The position numbers and the translations under genes are program-made. Positions 33,601 to 45,315 of a DNA stretch of 64,000 nt are shown here, in pieces. This DNA comes from Paralithodes platypus (Eukaryota; Arthropoda; Malacostraca; Decapoda; Lithodidae). The first letter of the stretch is position 1, and every line of letters starts with the position of its first letter. The notes under the pieces were generated by a model. The model was not told the origin of the DNA and searched no databases. It saw nothing but the letters and a program-made list of their open reading frames with translations. The stretch is from the NCBI GenBank assembly GCA_032716605.1, contig CM064512.1:23995810-24059809 (forward strand). The letters run 5' to 3'.

Positions 33601-34635
33601 TTATTTGTTTCTCCATCCACTTTTCTTCTTCTTTTCCTTCTCTTATCTCCAACTTTGGTGAAATCTGTGTCTCTTCTACCCACTTCCTTCCTTGATTCGC
33701 TACATATATCTCGCAGCCACCAGCCAGCCTTTCTCCATTTCGCCATGCATATTTCTTATCGGTGTCCCCAACTTTCCAATCTCAACTTTAGCATTACTTG
33801 CTTTATTTCTATGCAATTCGTTTTAGTGTGTATTAAAATTTACATTTGACTTCTTTGGATTTGGATTTCGTCAGTTTTGTCTTCTTAATTTGAAATATAT
33901 ACTCCCTTGAACATTTTCAACACTTGCTTCAATTTCTTATTTACTGCTTGGTGAACAGTTACATCGAACTAGTGACTTTTCCATTGCAAGTAGCACGCGT
34001 TACTATTGCGATACAGGCAGATAGGTAAGTACTTAAATGTGTATTCCCAGTTATAGTTTACGATAGTCTTAGTTTCAATGTATATTTAATTGTTATCTTC
34101 AGATTTGTTCCCAAAAAAACATTGTATCACCCTATTCCTTGGTTTCTGGGTGACTTGAATATATGTATATTCCTATGTACTGTATGTGGGGGTATATGAA
34201 ATATGTATGTATATACAAATTAATTAGATAATTTTGCTAAATAGTTCATTTCCTTGGGTGATAGTAGACACCAATCGAGCTGTAAATATCCAGTAGAGAC
34301 CCCATATACATGTGTTATGGACTTGCTGGAACTCCTGTTTCATTTGTCTGACTGCCTCCTATCCAATTCACTACACTACACTAAGCAAGACACCACTCTT
34401 TCCAATACTGTACACGAAAAATATACGGTATATATAATAATTTTGCTCTATCACTCTTTCAATTTTAGGGAGGGAAGGGGGGGGGGGGGGGCATTTACTG
34501 CTGATAGTTTTTCCTAATATCTCCTTCATGCATATAGTAAATAATTATATATATATATATATATATATACATACATATATATGTACAGTATATATACAGT
34601 ATATATATATATACATATATGTACAGTATATATAC

Positions 34636-34699
<64 letters not shown>

Positions 34700-35077
34700 T
34701 GTCTGTATATGAGTGTGTCTGTGTTTCCTTTTTATGTATTTGCTGTGTTTATCTATGCATTAAGGCATTAGCTAGGCATGCAAAGGCAAATAAACAAGAT
34801 GTTTTCACTCACATAAACAAAGCCTTCAAATTATCGACTTATGCAATACTCTTATGGATACACTGCATTATTGAAGAACAAATGAGTAAAGCTAATCTAT
34901 ACACGTTTTTTTTTCTTCAGCGTAACTTTATTTTATTGGAGGCGGGGAGGTGGGTGGTCAGATTTGTTTTTACTCAATTCCCATCCCCTCTTCACCATCT
35001 AAGGTTTTCGAGGCTGGGAATAGAGGACAAGTTTCACTACACCCCAGGGGGCCATTCATGGATAACAAAGAAAGATA

Positions 35078-35112
<35 letters not shown>

Positions 35113-35530
35113 AAATTTAAATATTAATGTGTGTTTGTATAACAAATATCTCTAGGATGTTTTAGTATATTAAGTATTATAAGCCACTATCATAATATAA
35201 TTTTGTCGGAGCCATTGACCGCGCATGCCTTGAACACCACACGAAACTAGCCTCTAATATATCTATTCGTGTGTTCCCCATATTATTCTGACACAAAGGA
35301 ATCTCATTACATGTGTACGAAAAAGGTCGGTGATAGGTAATACATTTTCCTTTTAGTGATAACAATGATAGCATCACATGTATGTTATTTAAATTGTCTT
35401 TTAGTATGAAAGTATGAATTGAAATAGTAAATAAGTACGTCATTATGTTACAGAAACTCGAACCTGCTCTACATTGCTTGCAGTGTATAATCTACAGTAT
35501 ATACACATTCATGTAGGCAGTTGCACAGAT
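33601..35530. other. Intergenic with long TA and GT microsatellites
   Basis: (TA)n with interspersed GTACAGTA at 34545-34695, (GT)n at about 35081-35110 and a G12 run near 34479-34490. Open frames here are low complexity. No gene supported. Confidence 0.5.
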
Positions 35531-35536
35531 AGTATA

Positions 35537-35940
35537 TTTTTTGAGCGAGGGAGACAACAGACAGAACTACCTGTGACGAGTGCCTCCCTTAGAGTTGAAA
35601 CAGTTACAGGGCCAAGATCAAGGGAAGTTCGAGCCAAAATGCCTGGACACACAGAGTTTGAAGCAATTTATGTCATAAGATGAGGGAAAGACTTCCTAGG
35701 AGAGAGTTCCAGAGCTCAGCTGTTGGATAGAAGAAAGATTGAGAATAATGTTGCAGAGTAGGGATGGATTTGTGTTGCAAGACGGGTGCTACATGCTCTA
35801 CAGAGAGGGGGTGGTATACACAGCGACATCTCTGACGAACACTGATTATTGTAATCGAGGTTGAATAGTGAGAGAGATGCAACATTGCGGCGAAAAGAGA
35901 GAGACACATAATATTGGTGAGTGGACGTGAGTTAATGAGC
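35537..35940 (-). mobile_element. LINE 3' fragment A (RT C-terminus)
   Basis: The - strand frame at 35673-35909 reads RCRCVYHPLSVEHVAPVLQHK and ends AELWNSLLGSL, resembling the extreme C-terminus of arthropod jockey/CR1-like RT. It aligns with fragment B at 36198-36720 at DNA and protein level. Frameshifted. Confidence 0.72.
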
Positions 35941-35953
35941 AGTATGAAGATGA

Positions 35954-36157
35954 CCAGATCATTGCACGCCTGTGGCGTGCAATGATCTGGCCATCTCTAA
36001 ATGATCGCCCAAAACAAAAAATTGTTATGTTTTTTTTTACGTAAAAGTTTATGGGGTTTCATGCAAGTTTTCATAGGGATGATCAGGCAGGGGTCTATTT
36101 TCGTAAAAGTTTATGTGGCCAGATCATTGCACTACACAGGCGTGCAATGATCTGGCC
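35954..36157. repeat. Two related palindromes around CCAGATCATTGCACG
   Basis: 35954-35970 and 35974-35990 are perfect 17-bp arms around TGT. 36117-36131 and 36143-36157 are 15-bp arms sharing the core GGCCAGATCATTGCA. A GTCTATTTTCGTAAAAGT motif recurs between and after them (about 36092 and 36162). Confidence 0.8.
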
Positions 36158-36197
36158 AGGGGTCTATTTTCGTAAAAGTCTATGGGGTTTGCATACA

Positions 36198-36720
36198 ATT
36201 TTTTTTTTTTTTTTCTATGAGATTGAGGGAGGCAAAAGGCAGAATTGCCTATAGCGAGTGCCTCCCCCATAGTTGAAAGAGTGACAGGGCCAAAATCAAG
36301 GGACGATCGAGCCAAAATGCCTGAACACACGGAGTTTGAAGCAATTTAAGTCATAGGAAGAGGGAAAGACTGATTCTGGGAGAGAGTTCCAGAGCTCAGC
36401 TGTTGAGTAGAAGAAAGTTTGAGAGTAACGTTTCACTCTTGGGTTAGAGAGTTGCACAGAGTAGGGGTGGGATTGAGTTGCAAGACGGGTACCACGTGCC
36501 CTACGTAAAGGAGGTGGTATGCACTGGGAAAGCTCTGAGGAACACTGATTATTATAGTAGCGATAGAATAGCGAGAGAGATGCAACATTGCGGCGGAGAG
36601 AGAGAGATTGCAGAGAGTTGGTGAGTGGACGGGAGTTAATGATACGAAAGGCCTTCCTTTCAACTTTATTTAGAGAGCGTTGTGAGAGGAACCTCCCCAC
36701 ACATGTGAACAATACTCAAT
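36198..36720 (-). mobile_element. LINE 3' fragment B with poly(A) tail
   Basis: The - strand frame 36296-36712 encodes KVERKAFRIINSRPL, SLRRNVASLSLFYRYY, then PRVKRYSQTFFYSTAELWNS and ends DLNCFKLRVFRHFGS. This is a form I recall from decapod LINE RT C-termini. The T-run at 36198-36216 (+) is the poly(A) tail. 5' truncated. Confidence 0.8.
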
Positions 36721-36724
36721 ACAA

Positions 36725-37165
36725 GGAGTACGAATAGGACATGTGGTAGATGTGTGGGATTTGATCCGAAGCCATTCAAGTGAAGTTAATTTCCTGTTTA
36801 TACCTGGAAAGGGCGGACTTCCAAGATTTTATTTCATCATTTATTGCTGTCAATTATGGTTTAACATCTTCAAATGCAAGTATTATCAGAGAATAAGTAT
36901 TTACTATGATGCAGTTTTTCGTCTAGTTTCCGATTTCTACTGTTTTAGAGTCTGAATATATTAGAGAACGCTTGTTTATCGATAATTGTCAAAACAAAAG
37001 TGCGGCTATGTGACACCAGACACGGGAAAATGATTGATGGATGAGCTGATAAGAATATGGAGGATTATGGGATGGATGTGGAAGACGGTGGGTGGGTGGG
37101 ATGGATGTGGAAGACGGTGGGTGGGTGGGATGTGGAATAATAGGGAGGGAAAGGTGGAGGATGAG
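36725..37165. other. Intergenic with a short tandem repeat
   Basis: GGATGTGGAAGACGGTGGGT appears twice in tandem at about 37074-37131. No gene recognised. Confidence 0.45.
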
Positions 37166-37388
37166 GAGTACAAAGGAGTACAAAGGAAATCAAGCAACAA
37201 CAGATCTAGTGACCCTTCTAGGCTGCTTGTCCTCCAAAACACTGAGGATCAAGTGTCCAAACAGTGGTTTAGAGTGGGTAAGGGAACATTGGAAAGGGAA
37301 CTACTGCCCTAGAACTAATGTCCGTGGCAGGATTAGGAACTTAGTAGGGGACAGATGGGTTAGTATCTGAGGGGGGGATAAAATAAAG

Positions 37389-40317
37389 TTATTCATTTAC
37401 AAACGCAGTCAGTCGCGGGTTTGATGCGAGATATTTGTCTAAGCGGAGTTTAAATGAATCAACGGTGCTACAGTCTATAACGTCTTGGGGAAGCCCATTC
37501 CACAAGTTGACAACTCGATTGAAGAAGAAATTCTTAGATTCGTGCGAGTTAAAAGATGTACCAATAATTTTGCAACCGTTTCCCCGCGTATAATTAGATT
37601 GGTCGATAGTGAAGTACTTACTACAGTTCATATTGTCGATGCCTTTGATGATTTTGAACACTTGAATTAAGTCACCTCTTAATCTGCGCTGGGTTAAAGG
37701 AAATAGATTTAATTCTCTAAGACGCTCTTCGTATGGTTTGTTCTTTAGGCTAGGTATCATTTTGGTAGCTCTACGTTGAACTCGTTCTAGCTTGTTTATA
37801 TCTTTTTGGTAATAAGGGCACCAGGATTGAACGCAGTATTCCAGAAGAGGGCGGATTAAGGAATTGTAAAGGGTTAGGATAACTTCTTTGGATTTATGCT
37901 CAAATGACCTGCCTATAAAGCCAATTATTATGTTTGCCTTCTTAACAACTTCTGAACATTGTTGACTCGGTTTTAGGTTACTCGATATTGTTACTCCCAG
38001 ATCGGTTTCTCTGTGTACATTCTTAAGCTGAGTGCCATTCATCGAATAGTTTGCTTTCTCATTTAGGTATCCGATATGTAGTACTTTACATTTATCCGCA
38101 TTGAAACTCATTTGCCAAATTTGGGCCCAACATGACAATTTATCTAGATTGTGTTGCATATCGTTAACTTGTTCTTTTGAGAGAACGCTATTTGCAATTT
38201 TTGCATCGTCAGCAAATTTTGAGATTGTACAGGTGAGACCCTCATCTATGTCGTTGATGTAAATTAAAAAGAGAATTGGTCTTAGTACCGATCCCTGGGG
38301 CACCCCGCTACTTACATTGGTCCATTTAGATGCCTTACCGTTTATGACTACTCTTTGCTTTCTGTCGCTGAGCCAATTTTCTATCCATTTCAACACACCG
38401 TCTTGTATTCCATGCGCTTTTATTTTTAGCAGTAAACGTTTGTGGGGAATTTTGTCAAAGGCCTTTTGAAAATCAAGGTATATAATATCTACAGCCAGCT
38501 TTACTCTCATCGTAGAGGTTAAGGATATCGTGGAAGAAGTCTAAGAGGTTTGTTAAACAGGAACGTTTTTTACGAAAGCCGTGTTGAGTATCTTTAAGTA
38601 AGTTATTTGCCTCTAAGTGATTTACGAGTCTGTCTCTTATGACCGTTTCTAACATTTTACATACAATTGAGGTTAAGCTAATTGGACGATAGTTACTGGG
38701 TAGGGATTTGCTGCCTTTTTTGAATATCGGTGTTATGTTGGCTAGCTTCCACTGATCAGGCATAGTCCCAGACTGCAAGGATTCATTGAATAGCAATGTC
38801 AGTGGTTTGGAGAGCTCATCCTTAGCTTCCTTTAGAACTCTAGGCGAGATTGTATCAGGTCCAGGCGTTTTATTTACCTTGAGTTTATCTAAACAATTCA
38901 ATACTTCTCTCTCTGTAACGGTGATATTGCTTAGAACATCTGAATTATCAATCTGAATCAGCGATGGTGTAGGGATATCACTGAGGTCTTCGGTTGTAAA
39001 AACTGATGCAAAGAAGGTATTGAGGGCATTACTCATTTGTACTTCGTCTTTGGTGTATTCTCCATTTTCATCGACTAACGGTCCAACAGTTGAAGTAACT
39101 ACTTTTTTCTTTCTGATATAACTATAGAATTCTTTCGGGTTTGTTTTACTTTGATTCGCAACATGTAACTCCAGGGTCTTTTTACTTTGCTTAATTAACT
39201 TTTTGGCTTTGCGTCGTAGCTCTACAAATTTCACCCGTTCTTCATCATTTTGTGAGGATTTTAATCTATCATTAGCACATTTATTAGCAAGCAGACTGTC
39301 TGAAATATCTTTATTCCACCATTTGGGCTTATCATTATGGCCTGGACGCCGTATTTTCGATGGTATGCAGTCTTGCACTGCCTTAAGGTAAGTGGTTGTG
39401 AAACACTCCCAAGATGTATTTATGTCGTTATTGTTAGTCAGAAAGCTCCAGTCAGTTTCTTTAAGCTTTGATTTAAGTCTATGAAAATTTGCTTTCTTGA
39501 AATTAGGGACTTTCTCAATGCTGCTATTTGATTTGTTACTAGTAAACTTTAAAGTGAAAGTTATCGTACGATGGTCGCTGTTACTGAATTCATCACCAAC
39601 ATTCAAATTCTCTATTAATTCTTCTTTTGTTGCGAGTACAAGGTCAAGCACATTATTACCACGGGTCGGAGATTGTACAAATTGAAAAAGTGAACTCTCT
39701 TGCAAGTTAGCATAAAGGTCGTGTCCAGAGTGTGAAGTAAGAATATTGCCCCATTTAGTCACGGGTAAGTTGAAATCACCAAGAATTACGGTATCTTGTA
39801 TGTTAGTTATTTCTGCAATTTGTTATTAAATTTCACTGTCAGTTTGCACTGATTGAGATGGGGGTCTGTATAATAAAGCTAGTGTTATTTTAGTTCCTCG
39901 TTTATTATTTAATAGTACGTAAGATATGTCTATATTCGCAATTTGAGGTTTTGACATTAAGACGGGATTAAGACTTTCCTTTATAAAAAACAGAACTCCT
40001 CCTCCATTTCTATTGATCCGACTTTTCTCAAACATTGTATAACCAGGAAGTGTATATTCGGCTAAAAAGTCTCTGTCTTCTGTATTTAACCAAGATTCTG
40101 TAATGCCGATTATATCATAATGTTCTGTAAACACGATTTCCTCTAGATCTGAAAATTTATTGCGTATGCTACGAGCATTTACATAAAACACCTTAAGAGT
40201 ATTAGAGTTGGATGTTACCGATTGTGCATTGTCTGAATTTTCAGTTCGTATTTGACTTACACTACCCTGTCTGGGGTCTGGTTGACCCCGTTTTAGAACG
40301 GAAATCCTTGACTGCAT
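37389..40317 (-). pseudogene. CR1 ORF2: endonuclease and reverse transcriptase
   Basis: Endonuclease: VFYVNARSIRNKFSDLE, GITESWLN, ILGDFNLP and NSDHRTITF. RT: NKTPGPDTISPRVLKEA, PSNYRPISLTSIVCKMLE, DFQKAFDKIPH, SGVPQGSVLRPILF, catalytic KFADDAKI, and a long C-terminus ending LASNPRLTAFVNE at 37389. No RNase H, as expected for CR1. Two adjacent in-frame stops lie at about 39829-39834 and a frameshift near 38495. Otherwise the reading is good, so the copy is not very old. Confidence 0.9.
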
Positions 40318-41056
40318 CGTTCAGCAGACGACCAAGACGCGCAGCTCCTACTTCATTGAGATGTACATCATCTCCTGAGAACAAAGATTTATCATAGTAA
40401 ATATGATCCCACGTGTCGACAAAGCCGATGTCCTCCTCCCTGCAGAGTTTGGCTAGTCGGTGATTTGTACTGGTAGCTATGTTGTAAAATCGGTTTTCTA
40501 CATCAATCCGGGGAACAATTCCTGAAATTAAGATTCTATTAGATTTTTCCTTGAAGGACCTGATCAGCCGCCGGTACATGCAAAGTAGTTCCTCTGACCG
40601 CGTCCGTTGGACATCGTTAGATCCAACGTGGATGACGTACGTAGTGCTTGCGGGGGCGAGACTGGAAACCTCTTCCACAGCCGCAACAATGTCGTCCACG
40701 CCGCCACCTGGGATACAGAATCGCTTTCAGGTCCTGGGTGCCCTGGCGCAGAACTCGGTTAGTTGGCCTCGGACCATGGAGTCGCCCACAAGCCGAACTT
40801 CTTCCGTTTCCTCTTCCTCGTCAATAGCCAGAATTTTGAAGCGGTTTTGGCATGTTGTCGGGATGACCTTCCTGGTACTGGTACTGAGATGCACATTGTT
40901 TCTCACTAACTGAAAATTGTCCTGGGGGGGAGTGAGAGTAGAGTCATTATTATTTTCTGCAACATCTAAGGTAGCTGCTGGTGTGGGTACCGGTACCGGT
41001 ACTGTATGCACTGGAATGGCGGTTGACATCGTAGTGGTTTCTTGGGCCGAGGGCAC
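40262..41056 (-). pseudogene. CR1 ORF1 with SGNH/GDSL esterase domain
   Basis: The first part (41056-40727) has a Pro/Thr-rich N-terminus and then VRLVGDSMVRG, the Gly-Asp-Ser block with the nucleophile serine. A frameshift follows. The second part (40699-40262) has VDDIVAA-like sequence, VIHVGSNDVQRT (Gly and Asn blocks) and GDDVHLNEVGAARLGRL (the Asp/His block DVHLN). An esterase domain in ORF1 is known from CR1-like LINEs; its role in retrotransposition is unsettled, with lipid or membrane interaction proposed. No PHD finger or zinc knuckle is visible upstream. Confidence 0.82.
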
Positions 41057-41079
41057 TCCTACGTTGAGTGTGGCAAATT

Positions 41080-41930
41080 CTTGAAGGGATTCAAGAGAGA
41101 GAGAGAGAGAGAGAGAGTTATAGGTTCGGTATGAGCGGATGGGTGGGTGGCTTGTGTAGTGGATGAGCGGATGCGAGTGACGTCACGATCACCTCTCAAT
41201 ACTTGTCGACGGATGACAGTGAGGATGCGTGTTAATACTCGTTGGAATTATCCTGCTGTGGGATGTTACTAGCGGGAATCCTTTTTATATTCATATACTG
41301 TTGTTGTCGTTCTTTTTTTGTTATTTTTCAGAGTGGGAGACCACTTTGTACCTGGCTTTCCCTACCCACGGTTAAGATAATCTTCCACTCATTAAGCACA
41401 CAATTGTCAACGTGTTTGTTTATGGTGTTATTATTGCTCTTATTCTTACATTAGTTATTAATGATGATAGAATTATAAGGTGATACATATAGAAAACTAA
41501 TATATATTTTAATATCCGCCTATAGAGTCAAGATTGGGTCTTTTTATCACCATCAAACTCTCTATTTTCCTCCATTTCCAAATCATCAGCGTTGGCACTT
41601 TCTTCCGTCTATAATTTCTGTCCTCATTTTTCAAACAATCTCAGTACACCCATAGACAGTGAATTGTATACACGGCTTGTATAGCTCTCGCTCAGCTGAT
41701 CATTCACGTTTTTCCCTATCTAATCTTAACATTTGCAATGAGACAAATGTTTTAGTTAAATTTGTAAAATACATCCAACATCATTAATATCGAGTTACTG
41801 GAAAAAATATAAAAAAAAATGAGCGAGGGCTATACAAAGACTAAGCTATACTATAAAACAAGGACAAATCAAACAACATCTTCAAAAAAGGATTTATTCA
41901 GCTCATCATTGGTAAGTACCAAACATTATA
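41080..41930. other. Intergenic between the CR1 LINE and the Polinton-like element
   Basis: (GA)n at 41094-41117 and AT-rich sequence. No Polinton terminal inverted repeat, polymerase or ATPase recognised here. Confidence 0.4.
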
Positions 41931-41932
41931 TA

Positions 41933-42297
41933 TTAATTAACTGTATCATATCCCTCCTCTTCTGGGGTCGTCTCCCCAACTGGGGGTGTTTTAAGTGGTG
42001 ATTCTTCTACATTTGTAGTCGCTGTAGTACATCCAAACTGATGTTTCGGCGGTTCTCGCTGTTGATTGTCAGCTGGCGGAGGGGTGTTGATAATCACATA
42101 TACCGTTTCACTTAGTATTATCACTCCCCTTCTTCTAAGGGTTTGAATAACTGCAACAGAAAAAACAAAAAATATATAAGACACACACACATATACATTA
42201 ATAATTAATTCCAGCATTGATGTAAATATTTACGATCATATACTGTATATATTCACTCACCATCGTCTAGAACTCCCGACTCCTCCATCTTAGGCAT
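41933..42297 (-). CDS. Small two-exon gene at the end of the Polinton-like cluster
   Basis: Exon 1 is 42297-42261 (ATG at 42297). A GTGAGT donor starts at 42260, a T-rich tract precedes TTGCAG ending at 42151, and exon 2 is 42150-41933, giving about 84 residues. The exon phases fit. An unspliced frame starting at 42217 would give a hydrophobic N-terminus, but that part is intron. The exon-encoded protein has a short acidic start, a basic patch, a YVII motif, a Pro/Thr-rich linker and an acidic tail ending GYDTVN. I do not recognise it. It lies 185 bp after the protease and could be an element gene or a host exon pair. Confidence 0.5.
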
Positions 42298-42481
42298 AAT
42301 GATGACGGCGTCCCTCCACCAAGTGTTATATAGATATATAATGTATGCATTCATGGCAACTATATCCGCTCAGTTGACAACACCCGTTTTTTTTTTTTTT
42401 CATGATTCAGCTAATAACAATCATATCCATCACCTACTACAGCGAGTATTTTACTTTTTTGTCCGCACTCCCCCCAATGTC

Positions 42482-43038
42482 CTATCTCGGACATAGCCAC
42501 CTCGCACATAATTCCTTTCGTTTCCTATCTAGGCAGAACGTCCTTATACAAGGCGGCATTTTGAAAAGAGTATAGCATGTTCTGATGATGCATTTATCAT
42601 TCTGATAGTGATCCCCCCTTTCAAAGTTTCTATTAAAATACGCCAATGCGCCAATTAAACCCTTACAACTAATCAAATACACAAAGACCATAACATAAGC
42701 CCCGCAAATAAAGTGGAATTACTCTGCAGTCTATACTGCAGACAATATATTCTATAATCTTTAAGAGATTTAATTATATAATCAATTGTTTGTGAATAGA
42801 CGTCAGGTCTGAGATTGTAACTGTCAAAAAATCCAATCTGCCGTGTGTTATGATTCATATAAAGAGCTAACCAATGACCAATCATGTTCGAATTTTCCCC
42901 TACCAATAAAATACACACAAATACCCAATTTTTTCTTTTAATTATATCTGGCAAGCTCTCAACTGCAAAACACCCCAAAAACTCTGCTCTATCACCCAAT
43001 ACATTCTTCAATCCATTCTCTATCACCATTGCGTTCAT
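42482..43038 (-). pseudogene. Adenain-like cysteine protease (broken at the active site)
   Basis: The first frame (43038-42673) contains GHWLALYMN (catalytic His), IGFFDSYNLRP (Asp block) and a Gln in YCLQYRLQSN, the pattern of adenovirus-type maturation proteases found in Polintons. The frame shifts by one position near 42705-42712, just where the catalytic Cys is expected; the Cys codon and the C-terminal part lie in the neighbouring frame, which closes at 42482. As sequenced the product lacks its nucleophile. It would process capsid proteins. Confidence 0.78.
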
Positions 43039-43045
43039 TATATTT

Positions 43046-43195
43046 TTAGGCTCTAACCTTTGCTCTTATATGTCTTTGTGAATCAATTTCAATAATTCCA
43101 GTCGTCTCTCCAAAGAATAATCTCACTCGATTATCATCAACCCCGTTAGCAAAACTGAGATAAATTCTTAAATTCACTGATTTTTTAATCGTGGT
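43046..43195 (-). pseudogene. Capsid gene C-terminal piece, cut off by element 3
   Basis: About 50 codons directly left of the element 3 LTR. SVNLRIYLSFA and IIEIDSQRHI match the C-terminal pattern of F54H12.2-like proteins. The stop is at 43046, 8 bp before the protease start. The rest of the gene is at 56220-58147. Confidence 0.78.
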
Positions 43196-44985
43196 TGTTA
43201 CGACCGGGACTGCGAATAAAACAAGGGCACTTAAAGATTGGACTAGTAATAGGGCACTATGCAACAACGGTACGGTACGCTAGATCCAAACCCTTGAACT
43301 TATATGCCGGCGAACAAAACACCTATACCCTTCCGAGTTAATCTGTGATAACGGGGTATCCTTAACTGGGCATAAATGTACTCTACTTCAGGCTAACCCA
43401 CACTGGTATAGCCTGATAACACACAGGATGCAAGTTACGTTAAAATGCATAAACAAGAATCTAGGGAAAGATCAATTAAATCACTGCAAGATTTAATTCA
43501 ATAAAAACATGCTTTAATACAGTTACTCTAAACAACAATAAACCCTTCACTCCTATCTGAAAGCAAGTGAAGTATAGTCCTACAGCATAAGACCTGGAAA
43601 CTTCTGAAGAATGTCTGATGCTCATAAGATGCTCATATCTAAGATTATATAAATGCAGGAGGCAGGACACCACACGTGTAAATGGAATACACAAAAAGAT
43701 AGGACATATAATGTTAACTGACATGAGAATACTATAAATGCGCAACGGTAGTAATGCTCGACACAAAAAAGAAGTACTTCCTTATCAACGAAACAGTCTA
43801 CTATGGTTGTGCAACTCAACAACAACCTAGACTAATAAATGCATGTGAATAATAATGCATACATATCAAAGAGCTTATATTAAATACTAATAAGTGTCTA
43901 CTCAATTAATAATGTCTAGCTGGGATATTCTAGGTAAGGAACTGGGGTTGAGCAAGACAGGCTCGTAGCCTAGCGATGTCCTTAAGGCTGTATCCTTTAA
44001 GTTACGTTAATTGACTAGGGTGCTCTCTTGATAGATCCAGATCACAAGTATCTGGTTCTATCCTGGCGACCCTCCAAAGACAGGCAAAGAGACAGCAAAG
44101 TGAGGAACTCAAAATCCCTCAGTCAACACAAAGCTGCTCTCAAAAAAGGACACAACCAAAAAGACAGCACAGGCTACCACAGGACCAGTCGAAGTCGTGT
44201 AGGTATAAGCGAACCATACACACATCGATGACAACGACTACAGTTACCTTATCCCAGTCTAGCATTAAATAAAAGAGCAGAGACACTAAATCAATAATGG
44301 AGACACACAGAGTTCATAACCTATACCAACTAAGAACCCTCAAAAACCTATTCTAAGTACATGTAAATATCTCAGAGGACGACGCATGTAATACAATGGG
44401 CCGGCTATGGAAACCGTATGCAGAACCCAAGGGGATAAGTAATTGAATAAAGGAGAGAAGCAATGGAAAAGAAAGAAGTTCAGAGAGAGAGACAGTTTCT
44501 AAAGGGGGTGATCGGGGGAGAGTAACCAAGGGATGTTAGATACATGCACGCCAAGCCTGTCCTGAGGAGTGTAGCTCCTCGGGACCCACAGGATCTCACA
44601 AAGGCATGGTGGTCGGCCAATCACAGGCCGAAAGATCACGAGGCAGCAGGTGTCACGTGACACAGCCAGCCAATCAAGGGGCCTGAGAAAGCATGCGCGG
44701 GCGGGAAAAACTCCGGGAGGAGGGAAGCAACACTCACTACTCTCACGCTGCCCGCTCGCTCTCTCTCTCAACTTTACACTACAATGCATCTTATAATCTA
44801 CTCATGATATAAAATGCTTCCCGTTGTCACAGACGAAAATAAAGACCACCACTAGACTGTCTGTAACAATGCAAGTACTATGAAAGAAAGAACAACATTC
44901 TCTGATTACTGTAGCCTATTTCACTGCCCTGGCAAGCGCTAGCGGCTACCGAGAGGCGATTCTGCCAATGCTGGTAGGCATCACA
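43196..44985 (-). repeat. 3' LTR of element 3
   Basis: 1790 bp, nearly identical to 54419-56219 apart from small indels, for example a duplicated GGTAC near 43270. To its right CCCTGCCCAAGATATAG gives the polypurine tract (CTTGGGCAGGG on -). Confidence 0.92.
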
Positions 44986-45315
44986 CCCTGCCCAAGATAT
45001 AGATGCTCAACATTAGGCGAGCACGATATCTGACAAGGCAGAATGCCGACAAGACCCGTCACACATAGCCACTCCGCCAGAAATGAAATGCAAAGCTCAA
45101 TCATAAACAAAACAAAATTTTAGCATAAATAAAATCTTATAACCCCTCCCAAACATAATAGTATAATTTTCGCCTGCTATGCTCCAAGAGCGAGCTTCAC
45201 AGAGCCCAGCATCCTAAGTGAAAGACAGGTTCAACTTAGGACTTTAGCTATAACATTGGCAACTTACAATTAACTATCAAAAGAAAGAGTTTTTATGTGA
45301 TTTGTTTTATTTGAT

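Larger units (their letters stand above)
37166..41075 (-). mobile_element. CR1-type LINE, nearly full length
   Basis: Two ORFs on the - strand: ORF1 with an SGNH esterase domain (41056-40262) and ORF2 with endonuclease and RT (40317-37389), then a ~200-bp 3' UTR shared with the copy at 21378-22212. The 3' end has a GAGTACAAAG direct repeat (37166-37185 on +), the kind of short terminal repeat CR1 elements use instead of poly(A). Breaks: a frameshift in ORF1 near 40700-40727, two adjacent stops near 39829-39834, and a frameshift near 38495. Confidence 0.88.

Noticed and set aside
33478..33849. 123-codon ORF on +
   Set aside because: It begins inside the solo LTR and continues into T/C-rich unique sequence, with no recognisable domain.
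42151..42217. Membrane segment at the N-terminus of a protein starting at 42217
   Set aside because: The hydrophobic stretch is encoded by sequence with a GT donor, T-tract and CAG acceptor, and an in-phase upstream exon exists. It is better read as an intron.
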